Below are positions 50,146 through 58,863 of a stretch of DNA of 63,380 nucleotides, piece by piece. The notes under the pieces are model-generated. The model saw only the letters and a program-made list of their open reading frames with translations, searched no databases and was not told where the DNA came from. Origin of the DNA: an uncultured Alphaproteobacteria bacterium (lineage in GTDB: Bacteria > Pseudomonadota > Alphaproteobacteria > RF32 > CAG-239); contig CAJUCZ010000010.1 of assembly GCA_910585375.1 (NCBI GenBank), forward strand, positions 1 to 63,380. Reading direction: 5' to 3'. The translations under genes were made by a program, and so were the position numbers. Position 1 is the stretch's first letter; each line of letters opens with the position of its first letter.

Positions 50146-50781
50146 ATGACTAAGAAATTGGGACGGGTTTTTATGCTTGACGATGATCTGATTGTTCTTA
50201 ACTTATATCGGGAAATGTTGGAAAAAACCGGCTATGAGGTTTTTGCCACGGCGAATGCTTATCAGTTTTTGCTTTATGCCAAGGAGCTGATGCCTGATCT
50301 TTTTATTCTGGATATTAATATGCCCGAAATTACCGGTTGGGAGGTTATGAGCCGGCTGGCGGCGGAAGAGCGGACATCCGAAATTCCGGTTATTGTAATG
50401 AGTGTGTTGGCAGACAAGGCACTTGCAGTGCAGAAAGGTGCCGCGCATTATCTTAACAAACCTGTAAAATTGGAAGATCTTTTGGAGATTTTGGAGGCAT
50501 ATTGTATAGGAAACAAAAAGCATGATATTTTGCTGCTGGAAGATTTTGAGCCGATGAAAAAGCCGATCCGGCAAAGAATGGAAGAACGAAAATGGTCATG
50601 TTTTGAGGTTAATGATCTTAAAGCTGCCAAGCGTTATCTGCAGAAAAACAATCCGAAAGTCGTGGTGGTCAATCTGCCGAAAAACCGGCTTGGAAAGGTT
50701 CTGAACGAGCTTAAACATCCTCTTATCCGTTATTTGGAGAGTTATGAACAGGTTGACGATTTAGAGGAGTTGCTAAAATAA
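50146..50781 (+). CDS. Response regulator with one active and one degenerate receiver domain
   Basis: The 211-residue protein begins with a CheY-like receiver: acidic pair Asp12/Asp13, phosphoacceptor Asp56 in FILDINMPE, switch residue in VIVMS, and Lys in YLNKPV. From about residue 125 a second receiver-like fold follows (HDILLLEDFEPMKKPIRQRM onward), where the phosphoacceptor position reads VVVNLP, Asn in place of Asp. There is no DNA-binding output, so it likely acts by protein contact. The nearest histidine kinase gene is at 51877-53583. Confidence 0.85.
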   Translation: MTKKLGRVFMLDDDLIVLNLYREMLEKTGYEVFATANAYQFLLYAKELMPDLFILDINMPEITGWEVMSRLAAEERTSEIPVIVMSVLADKALAVQKGAAHYLNKPVKLEDLLEILEAYCIGNKKHDILLLEDFEPMKKPIRQRMEERKWSCFEVNDLKAAKRYLQKNNPKVVVVNLPKNRLGKVLNELKHPLIRYLESYEQVDDLEELLK

Positions 50782-50879
50782 TTATTTGTCTTTATACTGA
50801 AAAAGCTTGTGATAACAGGTGTGATTAATATTTTGCCGGCCAGGCGGCGATTGGGATTTTCAGTAAAGACGGGGTTTTT

Positions 50880-51494
50880 ATGGTTTTAAGAAGTATGTTG
50901 AATTTGTGGCACAAAGTGACGGGTGCCTGTTATGATTATATGATTAATCTGGCTTCCAGCGAAAAAGCAATGTATTTTTTGTTTGCCGTGGCCTTTATTG
51001 AAAGTTCGTTTTTTCCGATTCCTCCTGACATTATGCTGATTCCGATGGTTTTGGCGACCCCTTCCAAAGCTTGGAGAATTGCCGGCGTCGCAACCATTGC
51101 CAGTGTTTTCGGCGGGTATTTAGGATATCTTATAGGCGTTTATTTCTTTGATCTGATTGCCAAACCGGTTTTGAGCTTTTACGGGTATCTTAATCAATTC
51201 GAGCAATTTAAGAATTATTATCACGAGTGGGGTGCATGGATTGTATTCGGTGCCGGAATTACCCCTTTTCCTTATAAGGTCATTACCATTGCCAGCGGCG
51301 TGGTTCATCTGGATATCTGGGTTTTTGGTCTGGCTTCGGTTGTGGCTCGGGGCATGCGTTTTTATCTGGTGGCATGGCTCTTGAAAAAATACGGTGCGCC
51401 GATGAAGATTTTTATTGAAAAAAATCTCGGCCTGTTGTCTGTGCTGTTTTTGTTGCTGCTTGTCGGCGGATTTGCGGCAATTAAGTTTATGTAA
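50880..51494 (+). CDS. DedA/YqaA family membrane protein
   Basis: The 204-residue protein has five or so membrane segments and the family motif region ESSFFPIPPDIMLIPMVLA plus a later GAGITPFPYKVITIASGVVH, which resembles the conserved R/F-x-P-x-x-K loop of YqaA/DedA proteins. These are thought to be lipid scramblases or transporters. It ends with the terminator at 51539-51580. Confidence 0.88.
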   Translation: MVLRSMLNLWHKVTGACYDYMINLASSEKAMYFLFAVAFIESSFFPIPPDIMLIPMVLATPSKAWRIAGVATIASVFGGYLGYLIGVYFFDLIAKPVLSFYGYLNQFEQFKNYYHEWGAWIVFGAGITPFPYKVITIASGVVHLDIWVFGLASVVARGMRFYLVAWLLKKYGAPMKIFIEKNLGLLSVLFLLLLVGGFAAIKFM

Positions 51495-51538
51495 TATAAA
51501 CTCCGCGTTTGATGCGTTTTCTCAAAAAGAAAGAAAAT

Positions 51539-51580
51539 AAAAAGCCGAAGAGTGCGATGTCAGCAATCTTCGGCTTTTTT
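51539..51580. terminator. Bidirectional terminator between the dedA-like gene and infA
   Basis: The stem AAAGCCGAAGA / TCTTCGGCTTT has a T run on the plus side and an A run on the other, so it serves both convergent genes. Confidence 0.88.
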
Positions 51581-51802
51581 TTAATCTTTATGACGAAAGG
51601 TAATTCGCCCTTTGGTAAGGTCATAAGGTGTCATCTCAATATCGACTTTGTCTCCGACCATGACGCGGATGCGGAATTTTCTCATCTTTCCGGCAGTATG
51701 CGCCAAAATTTCAACGCCGTTTTCCAATCTTACGCGAAACATGGCGTTAGGCAGTTTTTCAATGACCTCTCCGGTTAATTCAAGAAGTTCTTCCTTACTC
51801 AT
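51581..51802 (-). CDS. infA: Translation initiation factor IF-1
   Basis: The 73-residue OB-fold protein contains ELTGEVIEKLPNAMFRVRLE, GVEILAHTAGKMRKFRIRV and DKVDIEMTPYDLTKGRITFR, the standard IF-1 sequence. It binds the ribosomal A-site during initiation. An AAGGAA ribosome-binding site precedes the ATG. Confidence 0.98.
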   Translation of the reverse strand: MSKEELLELTGEVIEKLPNAMFRVRLENGVEILAHTAGKMRKFRIRVMVGDKVDIEMTPYDLTKGRITFRHKD

Positions 51803-51876
51803 TAATATTTCCTTTGTTATTGTATTTTGTTATTGTATAGCGCCTAAATTTTATTTATGCAATTGATTTCTTTCGT

Positions 51877-53583
51877 CTATTCGTTTTTTTTGCGTTTGGA
51901 TGTATCGGATTCGGCATATTGCGGAAATTCGATTGTAAAAGTTGTGCCTTTGTCAATTTTACTTTGGACACTGATATTTCCACTGAATTTTTCCACAATG
52001 GATTTTACAATGGCAAGTCCCAGACCTGTGCCGCTTTGGCTGCCTTTCCGGCCTTCGGAATAGAAAGGTTCAAAAATGTGGGGAAGATTTTTGGCGGAAA
52101 TGCCCCGACCTGTGTCTTTGATTTTGATTATTGCCATGCCGGCGTCCGTGTGGAGAGAGACTTCTATCTGTCCTTCGCTGCCGGTTGCTTTGATCGCATT
52201 TTGCAACAGGTTTAAAATCAGCATTTTGAAGTCAGAGTCGTTGCCGAGGATACATACTTTGGGGGCGGAAGATTTAAGAGTGAGTTCAATTCCTTTGCGT
52301 TTGGCTTCATAATCCAGCAGGGCGATGATTTCCTGACTTGAGGTGATACAATCAACGGGACCGTTGCCGTCATGAATGTTTTTGGACAGTTTTAAAAGCC
52401 GTTCGGGAATGTTCAGACAAATTGTGATTTGTTCCAGAATCATTTGCAGATACTTTTTGGCCTCGTCAGCGTCCGGAATGTTTTGATAATATTTGTTGAT
52501 AATGTTTTCCATAATCATGCGGACAGAGCCAAGGCTGTTTTTCATTTCATGGGCAACGGAGGTTGATAAAAAGCCCAGAGAAGACAGTTTTTGCTGATGA
52601 GAGAATTTTATATCGTCGCTCAGGTCGCGAATTGATTCGACAATATAGAATTCCTGATGATTATTTTCATCAATAACCAGCGGGGCGGCGTTGATTGACA
52701 GGTGGCGGTGCGGAAAGGCCTGAAATTGCTGTATTACTTTAATTTGTTTTTGCCGGTTCTTTCTGATTTCCTTTAGCGGGCAGGTAAAGCTGCTGTCAGG
52801 GCACGGATGATTCAGGTTTTGGCAGGAGGCATAGCATTTTAAGCCCACTCCCTGACGGGTGTTGATTTGTTTGTAATAGGCATCGTTGGCAAGAATAATG
52901 TCGTAATTTTCATTGATTACACGAATGCCGTCAGGAATGCTGTTAATCAGTGCCTGCTGGAATTTTTCTTTTTGTCTGATTTCGTTAAAACTGTTGTTTA
53001 GGTTTTCAAGCATTTGATTGAAAGCCTGACTGAGTTTGTCAATCTCGTCCTCAAACAAATAATTGGTACTCAGGCAGATGCGCTGTGAGAGGTCTCCTGA
53101 AGCGGCCAAATCGCTGATATGTGAGAGTTTGTCGATGGGTTCAAGTATCCATTTTCGCAGCAGAATTCCCAAAATGATGATTAGCAAAATAATCAGAAAC
53201 GTGCTGATAAGCGTTACTTTTACGGCGCGGGCAAAAGAATTGTAACGGCTGTTGTAGTTGCGGATGATTTCTTCAACGCGTTTATGTTCTGTCGTGATTT
53301 CGTTTAGTGAACGCGGATCCTCATTGTAGCGCAGAATTTCGGCAACGTTGGCAGAAACCTGAGAAATTTCGTTTTTTTTCAGAAGGGTATTCAGTTCCTG
53401 CCGCAGGATGACGTTTTCATAATTCAATTCTGAAAATTGCTTGGTGTTTAACAGATTGATTTGGCCTTCTTCCTGAAACTTCTGACCATAGACGATATAA
53501 AACGAATAAACGAAGATTGTGCAGGTCAGGATAAAGAAGACGGCAATTGTATATAGTATTTTTCTGTTCAGGCTGATAAACAT
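51877..53583 (-). CDS. Membrane-bound sensor histidine kinase
   Basis: In this 568-residue protein, TM1 at about 8-32 and TM2 at about 125-148 enclose a periplasmic helical sensor. Then come a HAMP domain (EPIDKLSHISDLAASGDLSQ), a PAS domain (about 215-320, LINSIPDGIRVINENYDIIL), a HisKA domain with the phosphoacceptor His in SVAHEMKNSLGSV, and a HATPase with N box NLLQNAIKA and G boxes DTGRGISAKNLPHIFEPFYS and GTGLGLAIV. The PAS domain holds a cluster of four Cys (CYASC, CPDSSFTC), which could bind metal or an Fe-S cluster. No response regulator is directly adjacent. Confidence 0.92.
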   Translation of the reverse strand: MFISLNRKILYTIAVFFILTCTIFVYSFYIVYGQKFQEEGQINLLNTKQFSELNYENVILRQELNTLLKKNEISQVSANVAEILRYNEDPRSLNEITTEHKRVEEIIRNYNSRYNSFARAVKVTLISTFLIILLIIILGILLRKWILEPIDKLSHISDLAASGDLSQRICLSTNYLFEDEIDKLSQAFNQMLENLNNSFNEIRQKEKFQQALINSIPDGIRVINENYDIILANDAYYKQINTRQGVGLKCYASCQNLNHPCPDSSFTCPLKEIRKNRQKQIKVIQQFQAFPHRHLSINAAPLVIDENNHQEFYIVESIRDLSDDIKFSHQQKLSSLGFLSTSVAHEMKNSLGSVRMIMENIINKYYQNIPDADEAKKYLQMILEQITICLNIPERLLKLSKNIHDGNGPVDCITSSQEIIALLDYEAKRKGIELTLKSSAPKVCILGNDSDFKMLILNLLQNAIKATGSEGQIEVSLHTDAGMAIIKIKDTGRGISAKNLPHIFEPFYSEGRKGSQSGTGLGLAIVKSIVEKFSGNISVQSKIDKGTTFTIEFPQYAESDTSKRKKNE

Positions 53584-53671
53584 AAGTGCTCACGAAAATA
53601 AATTAAATTTTTAATAAAATAGAAACTTATTGCCAGTATACAGAGGGAATGGTTAAAGAAGAGGAAATATT

Positions 53672-53890
53672 ATGAAAAAAGAGACAGAACTGAGTCCGGA
53701 AGAGCTGGCAATATGGTATGAGGACTGGAATGACGATAATCTGGCTTTTATTAAGTATGATAATTGCGATGGAGACAAAATGTGGGTTATTTATGGTGCT
53801 GACGGTTCCCGAATTGCTGCCACGGATAATCGGGATTTTGCTTTTTTTGTTGCCCGGCAGCGTGATTTGGAGCCTTGCAGCGTGCATTAG
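53672..53890 (+). CDS. DUF1150 family protein
   Basis: The 72-residue protein matches the alphaproteobacterial DUF1150 pattern, with VIYGADGSRIAATDNRDFAF and a C-terminal ARQRDLEPCSVH. The function is unknown; in many relatives the gene sits beside a small heat-shock gene, which is not present here. GAGGAAA provides the ribosome-binding site. A bidirectional terminator separates it from ptsN. Confidence 0.85.
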   Translation: MKKETELSPEELAIWYEDWNDDNLAFIKYDNCDGDKMWVIYGADGSRIAATDNRDFAFFVARQRDLEPCSVH

Positions 53891-53918
53891 AGATGATGTT
53901 TTGCCGGATTTAAAATAG

Positions 53919-53946
53919 AAAAAACCCCGATTGAACGGGGTTTTTG
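53919..53946. terminator. Terminator between the DUF1150 gene and ptsN
   Basis: The stem AAACCCCG / CGGGGTTT with flanking A and T runs can serve both convergent genes. Confidence 0.88.
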
Positions 53947-53958
53947 TCTATGCGCATT

Positions 53959-54408
53959 TTAGTCCTGATTATTTAACAAAGCATAAATTTCTTCGCATTT
54001 GGAAATCTGACGGATTTTGTTGCAGGTTGCTTCGTCTTTCAAAATGCGGGAGGCTTTAGCCAAAGCGGTCAGGTGATCCGCCCCGCTGCCTTCCGGTGAA
54101 ATCAGCATAAAAATCAGGTCCACGGGTTTGCCGTCCACTGCGTCAAAATCAATCGGGGTATTAAGTTTTGCGAAAATACCGCTGACTTTTCCTGCTTCAG
54201 CAATACGGGCATGAGGCAGGGCTGTTGCTCCGCCAAAACCGGTGGAACCCAGATTTTCACGTTCCAGAAGGCTGTCAAAAATTGTACGTTCCGAAATTTG
54301 TGTTATTTCGGAAGCTTTTTGAGCGAGTTCCTGAAGAAGCTGACGTTTATTCTGGGCTTTTATACCCACAACAATACAGTTTTCATTCATGATTTCTGAA
54401 ATTTTCAT
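53959..54408 (-). CDS. ptsN: PTS IIA-like nitrogen regulatory protein PtsN (EIIA-Ntr)
   Basis: The 149-residue protein has the phosphorylatable His in GGATALPHARI (about residue 66), preceded by LLERENLGSTGFG. It is the terminal phosphoacceptor of the PTS-Ntr chain, which regulates potassium and nitrogen physiology. It is encoded downstream of hpf and rpoN, the usual alphaproteobacterial order. Confidence 0.95.
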   Translation of the reverse strand: MKISEIMNENCIVVGIKAQNKRQLLQELAQKASEITQISERTIFDSLLERENLGSTGFGGATALPHARIAEAGKVSGIFAKLNTPIDFDAVDGKPVDLIFMLISPEGSGADHLTALAKASRILKDEATCNKIRQISKCEEIYALLNNQD

Positions 54409-54435
54409 AAATTATATGCCTTATGTAATTTCAAC

Positions 54436-54999
54436 TTAATTTTCAGCTTTCGGCTCTACCCAGCCGATATTGCCGTCTTTGCGGCGATATACCATGCTGA
54501 TGTGGCCGTTGGCGCTGTTTCTGAACATCAGAGCACATTCTTCGTTCAAGTCCATGAACATGACAGCCTCTGAAACCGTACAGACCGGAATATTGGCTTC
54601 AACTTCAGCAATTGTCAGCGGAGCATCGTCGATATCAATTTCTTCCTGAGTTTCATCAATGCGGAAAACGGCTTCGTTTGCAATTTCGGCCAGGCCGGTT
54701 TTGCCTTTGTGGTTGTTCAGTTTGGTTTTGTGACGACGCAGGCGGGTTGCAATGTGGGCATTGGCATTGTCAAAAGCAGAATAAGGATCGCCGGCTGTGC
54801 CGCTGCCTTTTAGAACAATGTTTTTGGCAGGATGAACGGTAACTTCAGCGCAAAAATCATCACGTTCTTTGGAGAAATAAACGTTGCAGCTGATCGGAGC
54901 ACTGAAATATTTGTTTACAGAATTTGAAATGTTCTCTTCAACATGTGAACGCAGTCTGTCGCCAATGTCTACTTGTTTGCCTGTCAATGTAATTTTCAT
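54436..54999 (-). CDS. hpf: Ribosome hibernation promoting factor, long form
   Basis: The 187-residue protein has the S30AE domain (MKITLTGKQVDIGDRLRSHV; DDFCAEVTVHPAKNIVLKG) and the C-terminal dimerisation domain (TVSEAVMFMDLNEECALMFR; GHISMVYRRKDGNIGWVEP) that marks the long form, able to form 100S ribosome dimers alone. I start at ATG 54999, the conserved MKIT start. Confidence 0.95.
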   Translation of the reverse strand: MKITLTGKQVDIGDRLRSHVEENISNSVNKYFSAPISCNVYFSKERDDFCAEVTVHPAKNIVLKGSGTAGDPYSAFDNANAHIATRLRRHKTKLNNHKGKTGLAEIANEAVFRIDETQEEIDIDDAPLTIAEVEANIPVCTVSEAVMFMDLNEECALMFRNSANGHISMVYRRKDGNIGWVEPKAEN

Positions 55000-55144
55000 A
55001 ATTTTTCCTTGCAAATTGATTATTAACCATGTTTATAAGCATTAATATACTTCAGTTTGATGCTTATTACAATCAGAAAATCAGATAATAACATATTTCG
55101 GGAAAAGTCAATATAAAACTTTTCCGGCTTCCGCTTGTGCTTTG

Positions 55145-56629
55145 TTATGGCACAGCTTTTTGTTTTTTGCGAACGGCCGAGGAGGCCAGCCCGAGCTGAT
55201 CGCGGTATTTGGCAACGGTGCGGCGTGCGATTTTTATGCCTTCCTGTCCCAGAAGATCGACAATTTTATCGTCTGATAAGATATTGTCCGGTTTTTCTTC
55301 GTCGATCATCTTTTTGATTTTATGTTTAATCGTCAGTGTGGAGGTGGCATCATCGCCGGTATAACTGCCGGCAGCGTTGGTAAAGAAGTATTTAAGCTCA
55401 AAGATACCAAGCGGCGTATGCATATATTTGTTGGTGGTGACGCGGCTGACGGTGCTTTCGTGCATCTCGATTTGTTCTGCGATGTTTTTAAGCTGCATGG
55501 GGCGCAGAAAATCAATGCCTTTTTCGAAGAATTCGTATTGGTTCCGGACAATTTCTTCCGTGACTTTCAGAATGGTTTCTGCTCTTTGGCGCAAAGCCCT
55601 TACCAAAAAGCCGGCACTGCCGAGCTGCTGTTTGAGGTATTGGCGGTCGTTTTTGCTGCCTTTGTTTTTAACTTCCGTATAGTATTGACGATTGACCAGT
55701 ACGCGGGGCAGCGACATATTGTTAAGTTCTATCCGGTAACTGCCGTCTTTTTTGCGGCGAACAAAAACATCCGGAATGATATAGCTTGTAAGATCGTGGT
55801 GGTACTCTGCGGCCGGTTTGGGATTGAGGGCTTTGATATCATCTATGACGGATGCAAGATCCTCGTCATCAATCCGGCAGATTTTTTTCAGTTCGGTGAA
55901 CTTTTTGTTTCCCAGCAGTTCAAGGTTGTCCAGAACCTTTTCGGCAACGGGATCCAACCGTCCTTTGTCCCGAAGCTGAATTTTCAGGCATTCGGACAGG
56001 GAACGGGCGAATATGCCCGAAGGTTCGAATTCCTGCATTTTGGTTAAAACATTTTCGGCAGTGTTTTCCTGAATTTTCAGCCGCTTGGCGATGGCAGACA
56101 AATCTCCGCGAAAATATCCGGCATCATCAAGATGTTCGACCAGATTTAAGGCAATGCTCCGTTCTTGGTACGAAGTGAAACTTTGGGAAATTTGTTCGTC
56201 CAGCAAGCGGTAAAGAGATTTTTCATCGGCAAGCTTTTGTTCAAAAAAATCATAATCGTCATCGTCGCGTTTGTTTTTTGCGGCGGCATAATCCTGCCAG
56301 TCGCACCGGTTTTCTGCATCGTCGTACCCTTCACGGTCACTGCCGAAATCATCGCATTCGTTATCGCAGGGTATGTCGTTCGGCGTTTCTTCCGCCGTAT
56401 CGGGGGTTAAGGCTGCCGCATAGTCGTCTATGGTCGGAATTGCGGTTTCCGGCAGCAGGGAAGTGTTTTCATCTTCCCGTTCCAGCAGAGGATTCTGTTC
56501 GAGTTCTTTTTCTATTAATGCGCTTAATTCAAGGTTTGAAACTTGCAGGAGATTAATGGCTTGCCGCAGTTCCGGTGTCATTACCAGAGACTGTGTCTGC
56601 TTCAGGTCTAAATGCGGGGTGACGGCCAT
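55145..56629 (-). CDS. rpoN: RNA polymerase sigma-54 factor
   Basis: In this 494-residue protein, region I is the Gln/Leu-rich start (LDLKQTQSLVMTPELRQAIN, then LLQVSNLELSALIEKELEQN). Region II is acidic (about 55-140). Region III ends in the RpoN box, seen as ARRTVAKYRDQLGL near the C-terminus, which reads the -24 element. It depends on enhancer-binding ATPases, none of which is encoded in this window. It lies between lptB and hpf, as in most alphaproteobacteria. Confidence 0.96.
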   Translation of the reverse strand: MAVTPHLDLKQTQSLVMTPELRQAINLLQVSNLELSALIEKELEQNPLLEREDENTSLLPETAIPTIDDYAAALTPDTAEETPNDIPCDNECDDFGSDREGYDDAENRCDWQDYAAAKNKRDDDDYDFFEQKLADEKSLYRLLDEQISQSFTSYQERSIALNLVEHLDDAGYFRGDLSAIAKRLKIQENTAENVLTKMQEFEPSGIFARSLSECLKIQLRDKGRLDPVAEKVLDNLELLGNKKFTELKKICRIDDEDLASVIDDIKALNPKPAAEYHHDLTSYIIPDVFVRRKKDGSYRIELNNMSLPRVLVNRQYYTEVKNKGSKNDRQYLKQQLGSAGFLVRALRQRAETILKVTEEIVRNQYEFFEKGIDFLRPMQLKNIAEQIEMHESTVSRVTTNKYMHTPLGIFELKYFFTNAAGSYTGDDATSTLTIKHKIKKMIDEEKPDNILSDDKIVDLLGQEGIKIARRTVAKYRDQLGLASSAVRKKQKAVP

Positions 56630-56643
56630 TCATTCAATTCCTC

Positions 56644-57384
56644 TTACATGGAGAAATTATCGCCCAGATAAACTTTTCTGACCTCTTTGTTGGCAATAAT
56701 TTCTTCCGGTGTGCCTTCCATTAAAACGGTGCCTCCGTGTAAGATATAGGCCCGATCCGTAATATCAAGGGTTTCTCTGACATTGTGGTCGGTAATCAGG
56801 ACGCCCAAACCGCGGTGTTTGAGTTGGGAAACCAGATTGCGAATCTCTCCGACGGCAATCGGGTCAATACCGGCTAAAGGTTCGTCAAGCAAAATAAAAT
56901 TCGGCTGGCTGGCCAAGGCTCTGGCAATTTCCAAACGCCTCCGCTCACCGCCGGACAAGGCAATGGCCGGTGATTTGCGCAGATGAGAGATGGAAAATTC
57001 CGATAAAAGTTCTTCAAGCATGTTTTCTCTCTGGCTTTCATCGTCAATTACCAATTCCAAAATGGCTTTGATGTTATCTTCAACCGTTAATGAGCGAAAA
57101 ATGGAAGCTTCCTGCGGCAGATAGCCGATACCCATGCGGGCGCGCCGGTACATGGGCAGGTTGGTAATATCTTTGCCGTCAATGTGGACATCGCCGTAGT
57201 CCGGTGTAATCAGGCCGGTGACACAGTAAAAGCAAGTGGTTTTGCCTGCGCCGTTCGGCCCGAGCAGCCCTACGGCCTCGCCTCGGCGGACGTTGAGTGA
57301 AACATTGCGTAAGACCGGACGGTTTTTATATTTTTTTCCGATGTTGAAGATTTCCAGTTTAGAATCGCTGTAATTATTGGGCAT
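56644..57384 (-). CDS. lptB: LPS export ABC transporter ATP-binding protein
   Basis: The 246-residue ATPase drives LPS extraction by LptFG. It has Walker A GPNGAGKTTCFY, signature ALSGGERRRLEIARA, Walker B NFILLDEPLAGID, and switch His in LITDHNVRETL. I start at ATG 57384 (MPNNYSD). It overlaps the lptA stop by eleven bases; the order lptC-lptA-lptB is standard. Confidence 0.96.
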   Translation of the reverse strand: MPNNYSDSKLEIFNIGKKYKNRPVLRNVSLNVRRGEAVGLLGPNGAGKTTCFYCVTGLITPDYGDVHIDGKDITNLPMYRRARMGIGYLPQEASIFRSLTVEDNIKAILELVIDDESQRENMLEELLSEFSISHLRKSPAIALSGGERRRLEIARALASQPNFILLDEPLAGIDPIAVGEIRNLVSQLKHRGLGVLITDHNVRETLDITDRAYILHGGTVLMEGTPEEIIANKEVRKVYLGDNFSM

Positions 57385-58186
57385 TTTTATTTTCCTCCGC
57401 TGTCGGGGCTGTGTCTTTGTTTTTGGCTTTTTCAATAAATACACCGGTTACACGTTTTTGGGCTCCCGGAGCGACCAGCATTTTGCTGATGCCGGTATTT
57501 AAATTGGTTTCGGCCAAATCGCCGCGCAGTTTGTTGCCTTTCTGATCAATGGTAATATTGTCATAAAGTTTGACCAGTCCCTGTTTGGGCAGATAGGTTC
57601 CCCGGTCAGCCCATACCGTGCCGTCTTTGGTCAGAATTTTGACGTTGCCGAAAACTTTTACCTGTTTCATGGTTGTCTTTCCGGCCTTGTCTTTTTCAAA
57701 ATGAGCAATCATGCTGTCTGCATAGATTTTGCTTTCGCCGTTAGTGGCGTAGACATTGCCTTCGGCAACGGCTTTTTGCTGCGACGGGTAGTAAGTAATG
57801 TGGTCTTCGGCCGTAATGGTATCCGTCGGAGTTTTTACTTTGGCCGGGGTGCCGTGCAAAACGGCCTTGTCGGCAGTCAGGTCGTAGTCCATTGTATGAC
57901 CATAGGCTGAAGATTCTCCTGATTGCATGATGACATTGTCACGGGCATGGACTCTGGATATCTGCTGTTTGCCGGTGGAGGGAATCTTTTGGTACCAGGC
58001 AGAGAGTTCGCCGGCTTTTATGCTCATATCTTTTTTGCTGGCAACGGCGTTGCCGACGGCGACCATTTTTTGTTCTTTGGAATGCCATTCGACTTTTTTA
58101 TCGGCATGAATATTAATATCTTCCGCTGTGGCGGCAGAGCTTAGGAAAAGGCTGAAAATGGCTGTGATAATAGATAATTTGCGCAT
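57374..58186 (-). CDS. lptA: LPS transport periplasmic protein LptA
   Basis: The 270-residue protein has a clear signal peptide (MRKLSIITAIFSLFLSSAAT, cleavage after ATA near residue 21) and an OstA beta-jellyroll (INIHADKKVEWHSKEQKMVA; GNVYATNGESKIYADSMIAH). It bridges the periplasm between LptC and LptD. It is longer than E. coli LptA because of extra repeats and a charged tail, as is common in alphaproteobacteria. The ATG at 58186 is chosen; upstream in-frame codons overlap lptC. Confidence 0.92.
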   Translation of the reverse strand: MRKLSIITAIFSLFLSSAATAEDINIHADKKVEWHSKEQKMVAVGNAVASKKDMSIKAGELSAWYQKIPSTGKQQISRVHARDNVIMQSGESSAYGHTMDYDLTADKAVLHGTPAKVKTPTDTITAEDHITYYPSQQKAVAEGNVYATNGESKIYADSMIAHFEKDKAGKTTMKQVKVFGNVKILTKDGTVWADRGTYLPKQGLVKLYDNITIDQKGNKLRGDLAETNLNTGISKMLVAPGAQKRVTGVFIEKAKNKDTAPTAEENKNAQ

Positions 58187-58187
58187 A

Positions 58188-58862
58188 TTATTGGTTCCCT
58201 GCGTTAAAGCTTTCTTCTCTGATTTTGATATCGGCCGGTCCGATAAACACCAACACTCCGGTCTGATTGTACAAATCAAATCCGGCAGCTTTAATGTCTC
58301 CGAAAACACCCTGTCCGTCAACAGGAGTACGTCCGCTGCCGGTTGAAGTCGTAAAATTGAAGTCAGCTTCAAAAGTATTGACAGTCATGCCTTCGCTGTA
58401 AAACATTTCTACCTGATCGGTCAGTTTCAGGATATTGTCGGTCTGATTGAAAAAGCCGGTCGGAGCTTTGATGTTGACCCAAGTTTTATCACTGCCGGGG
58501 ATAATACCCTCGGGGGCGTTGAGTTTTATTAATTTTGAGCCGGGAGAAGTCTCATCAATATTGACCGCCGTAAGATTGGTTACCCGGTTATTTTTGTCCG
58601 TAATATAAAAAGTGGCTTTCTCCATGTGAAGTTTTTCGAGTTCGCCGCTTTTGGGGCGGGTGATATCAAGTTTAATGTCATAAGCCTGTTGCCTGAGGTT
58701 GGGAAAGATGAGCAAAAGGCTGATAAGCAATGCCGCCGCGCCGGGCAGCAGGAGTTTGGCAAGCCGGATCATTTTGGAATGACGGCTTACGGCATCTTTT
58801 TTTTGGGGTGAAGATGTCTGTTTCTGATAAAAGTATTTATCCAGTTTTTGAGTATCGGACAA
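58188..58862 (-). CDS. lptC: LPS export protein LptC
   Basis: The 224-residue protein has a single N-terminal membrane segment (LAKLLLPGAAALLISLLLIF, about 32-52) and a periplasmic jellyroll (YITDKNNRVTNLTAVNIDET). It joins the LptBFG transporter to LptA. The gene starts one base after kdsD ends and is followed by lptA one base after its own stop, so the unit is tightly packed. Confidence 0.9.
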   Translation of the reverse strand: MSDTQKLDKYFYQKQTSSPQKKDAVSRHSKMIRLAKLLLPGAAALLISLLLIFPNLRQQAYDIKLDITRPKSGELEKLHMEKATFYITDKNNRVTNLTAVNIDETSPGSKLIKLNAPEGIIPGSDKTWVNIKAPTGFFNQTDNILKLTDQVEMFYSEGMTVNTFEADFNFTTSTGSGRTPVDGQGVFGDIKAAGFDLYNQTGVLVFIGPADIKIREESFNAGNQ

Positions 58863-58863
58863 C

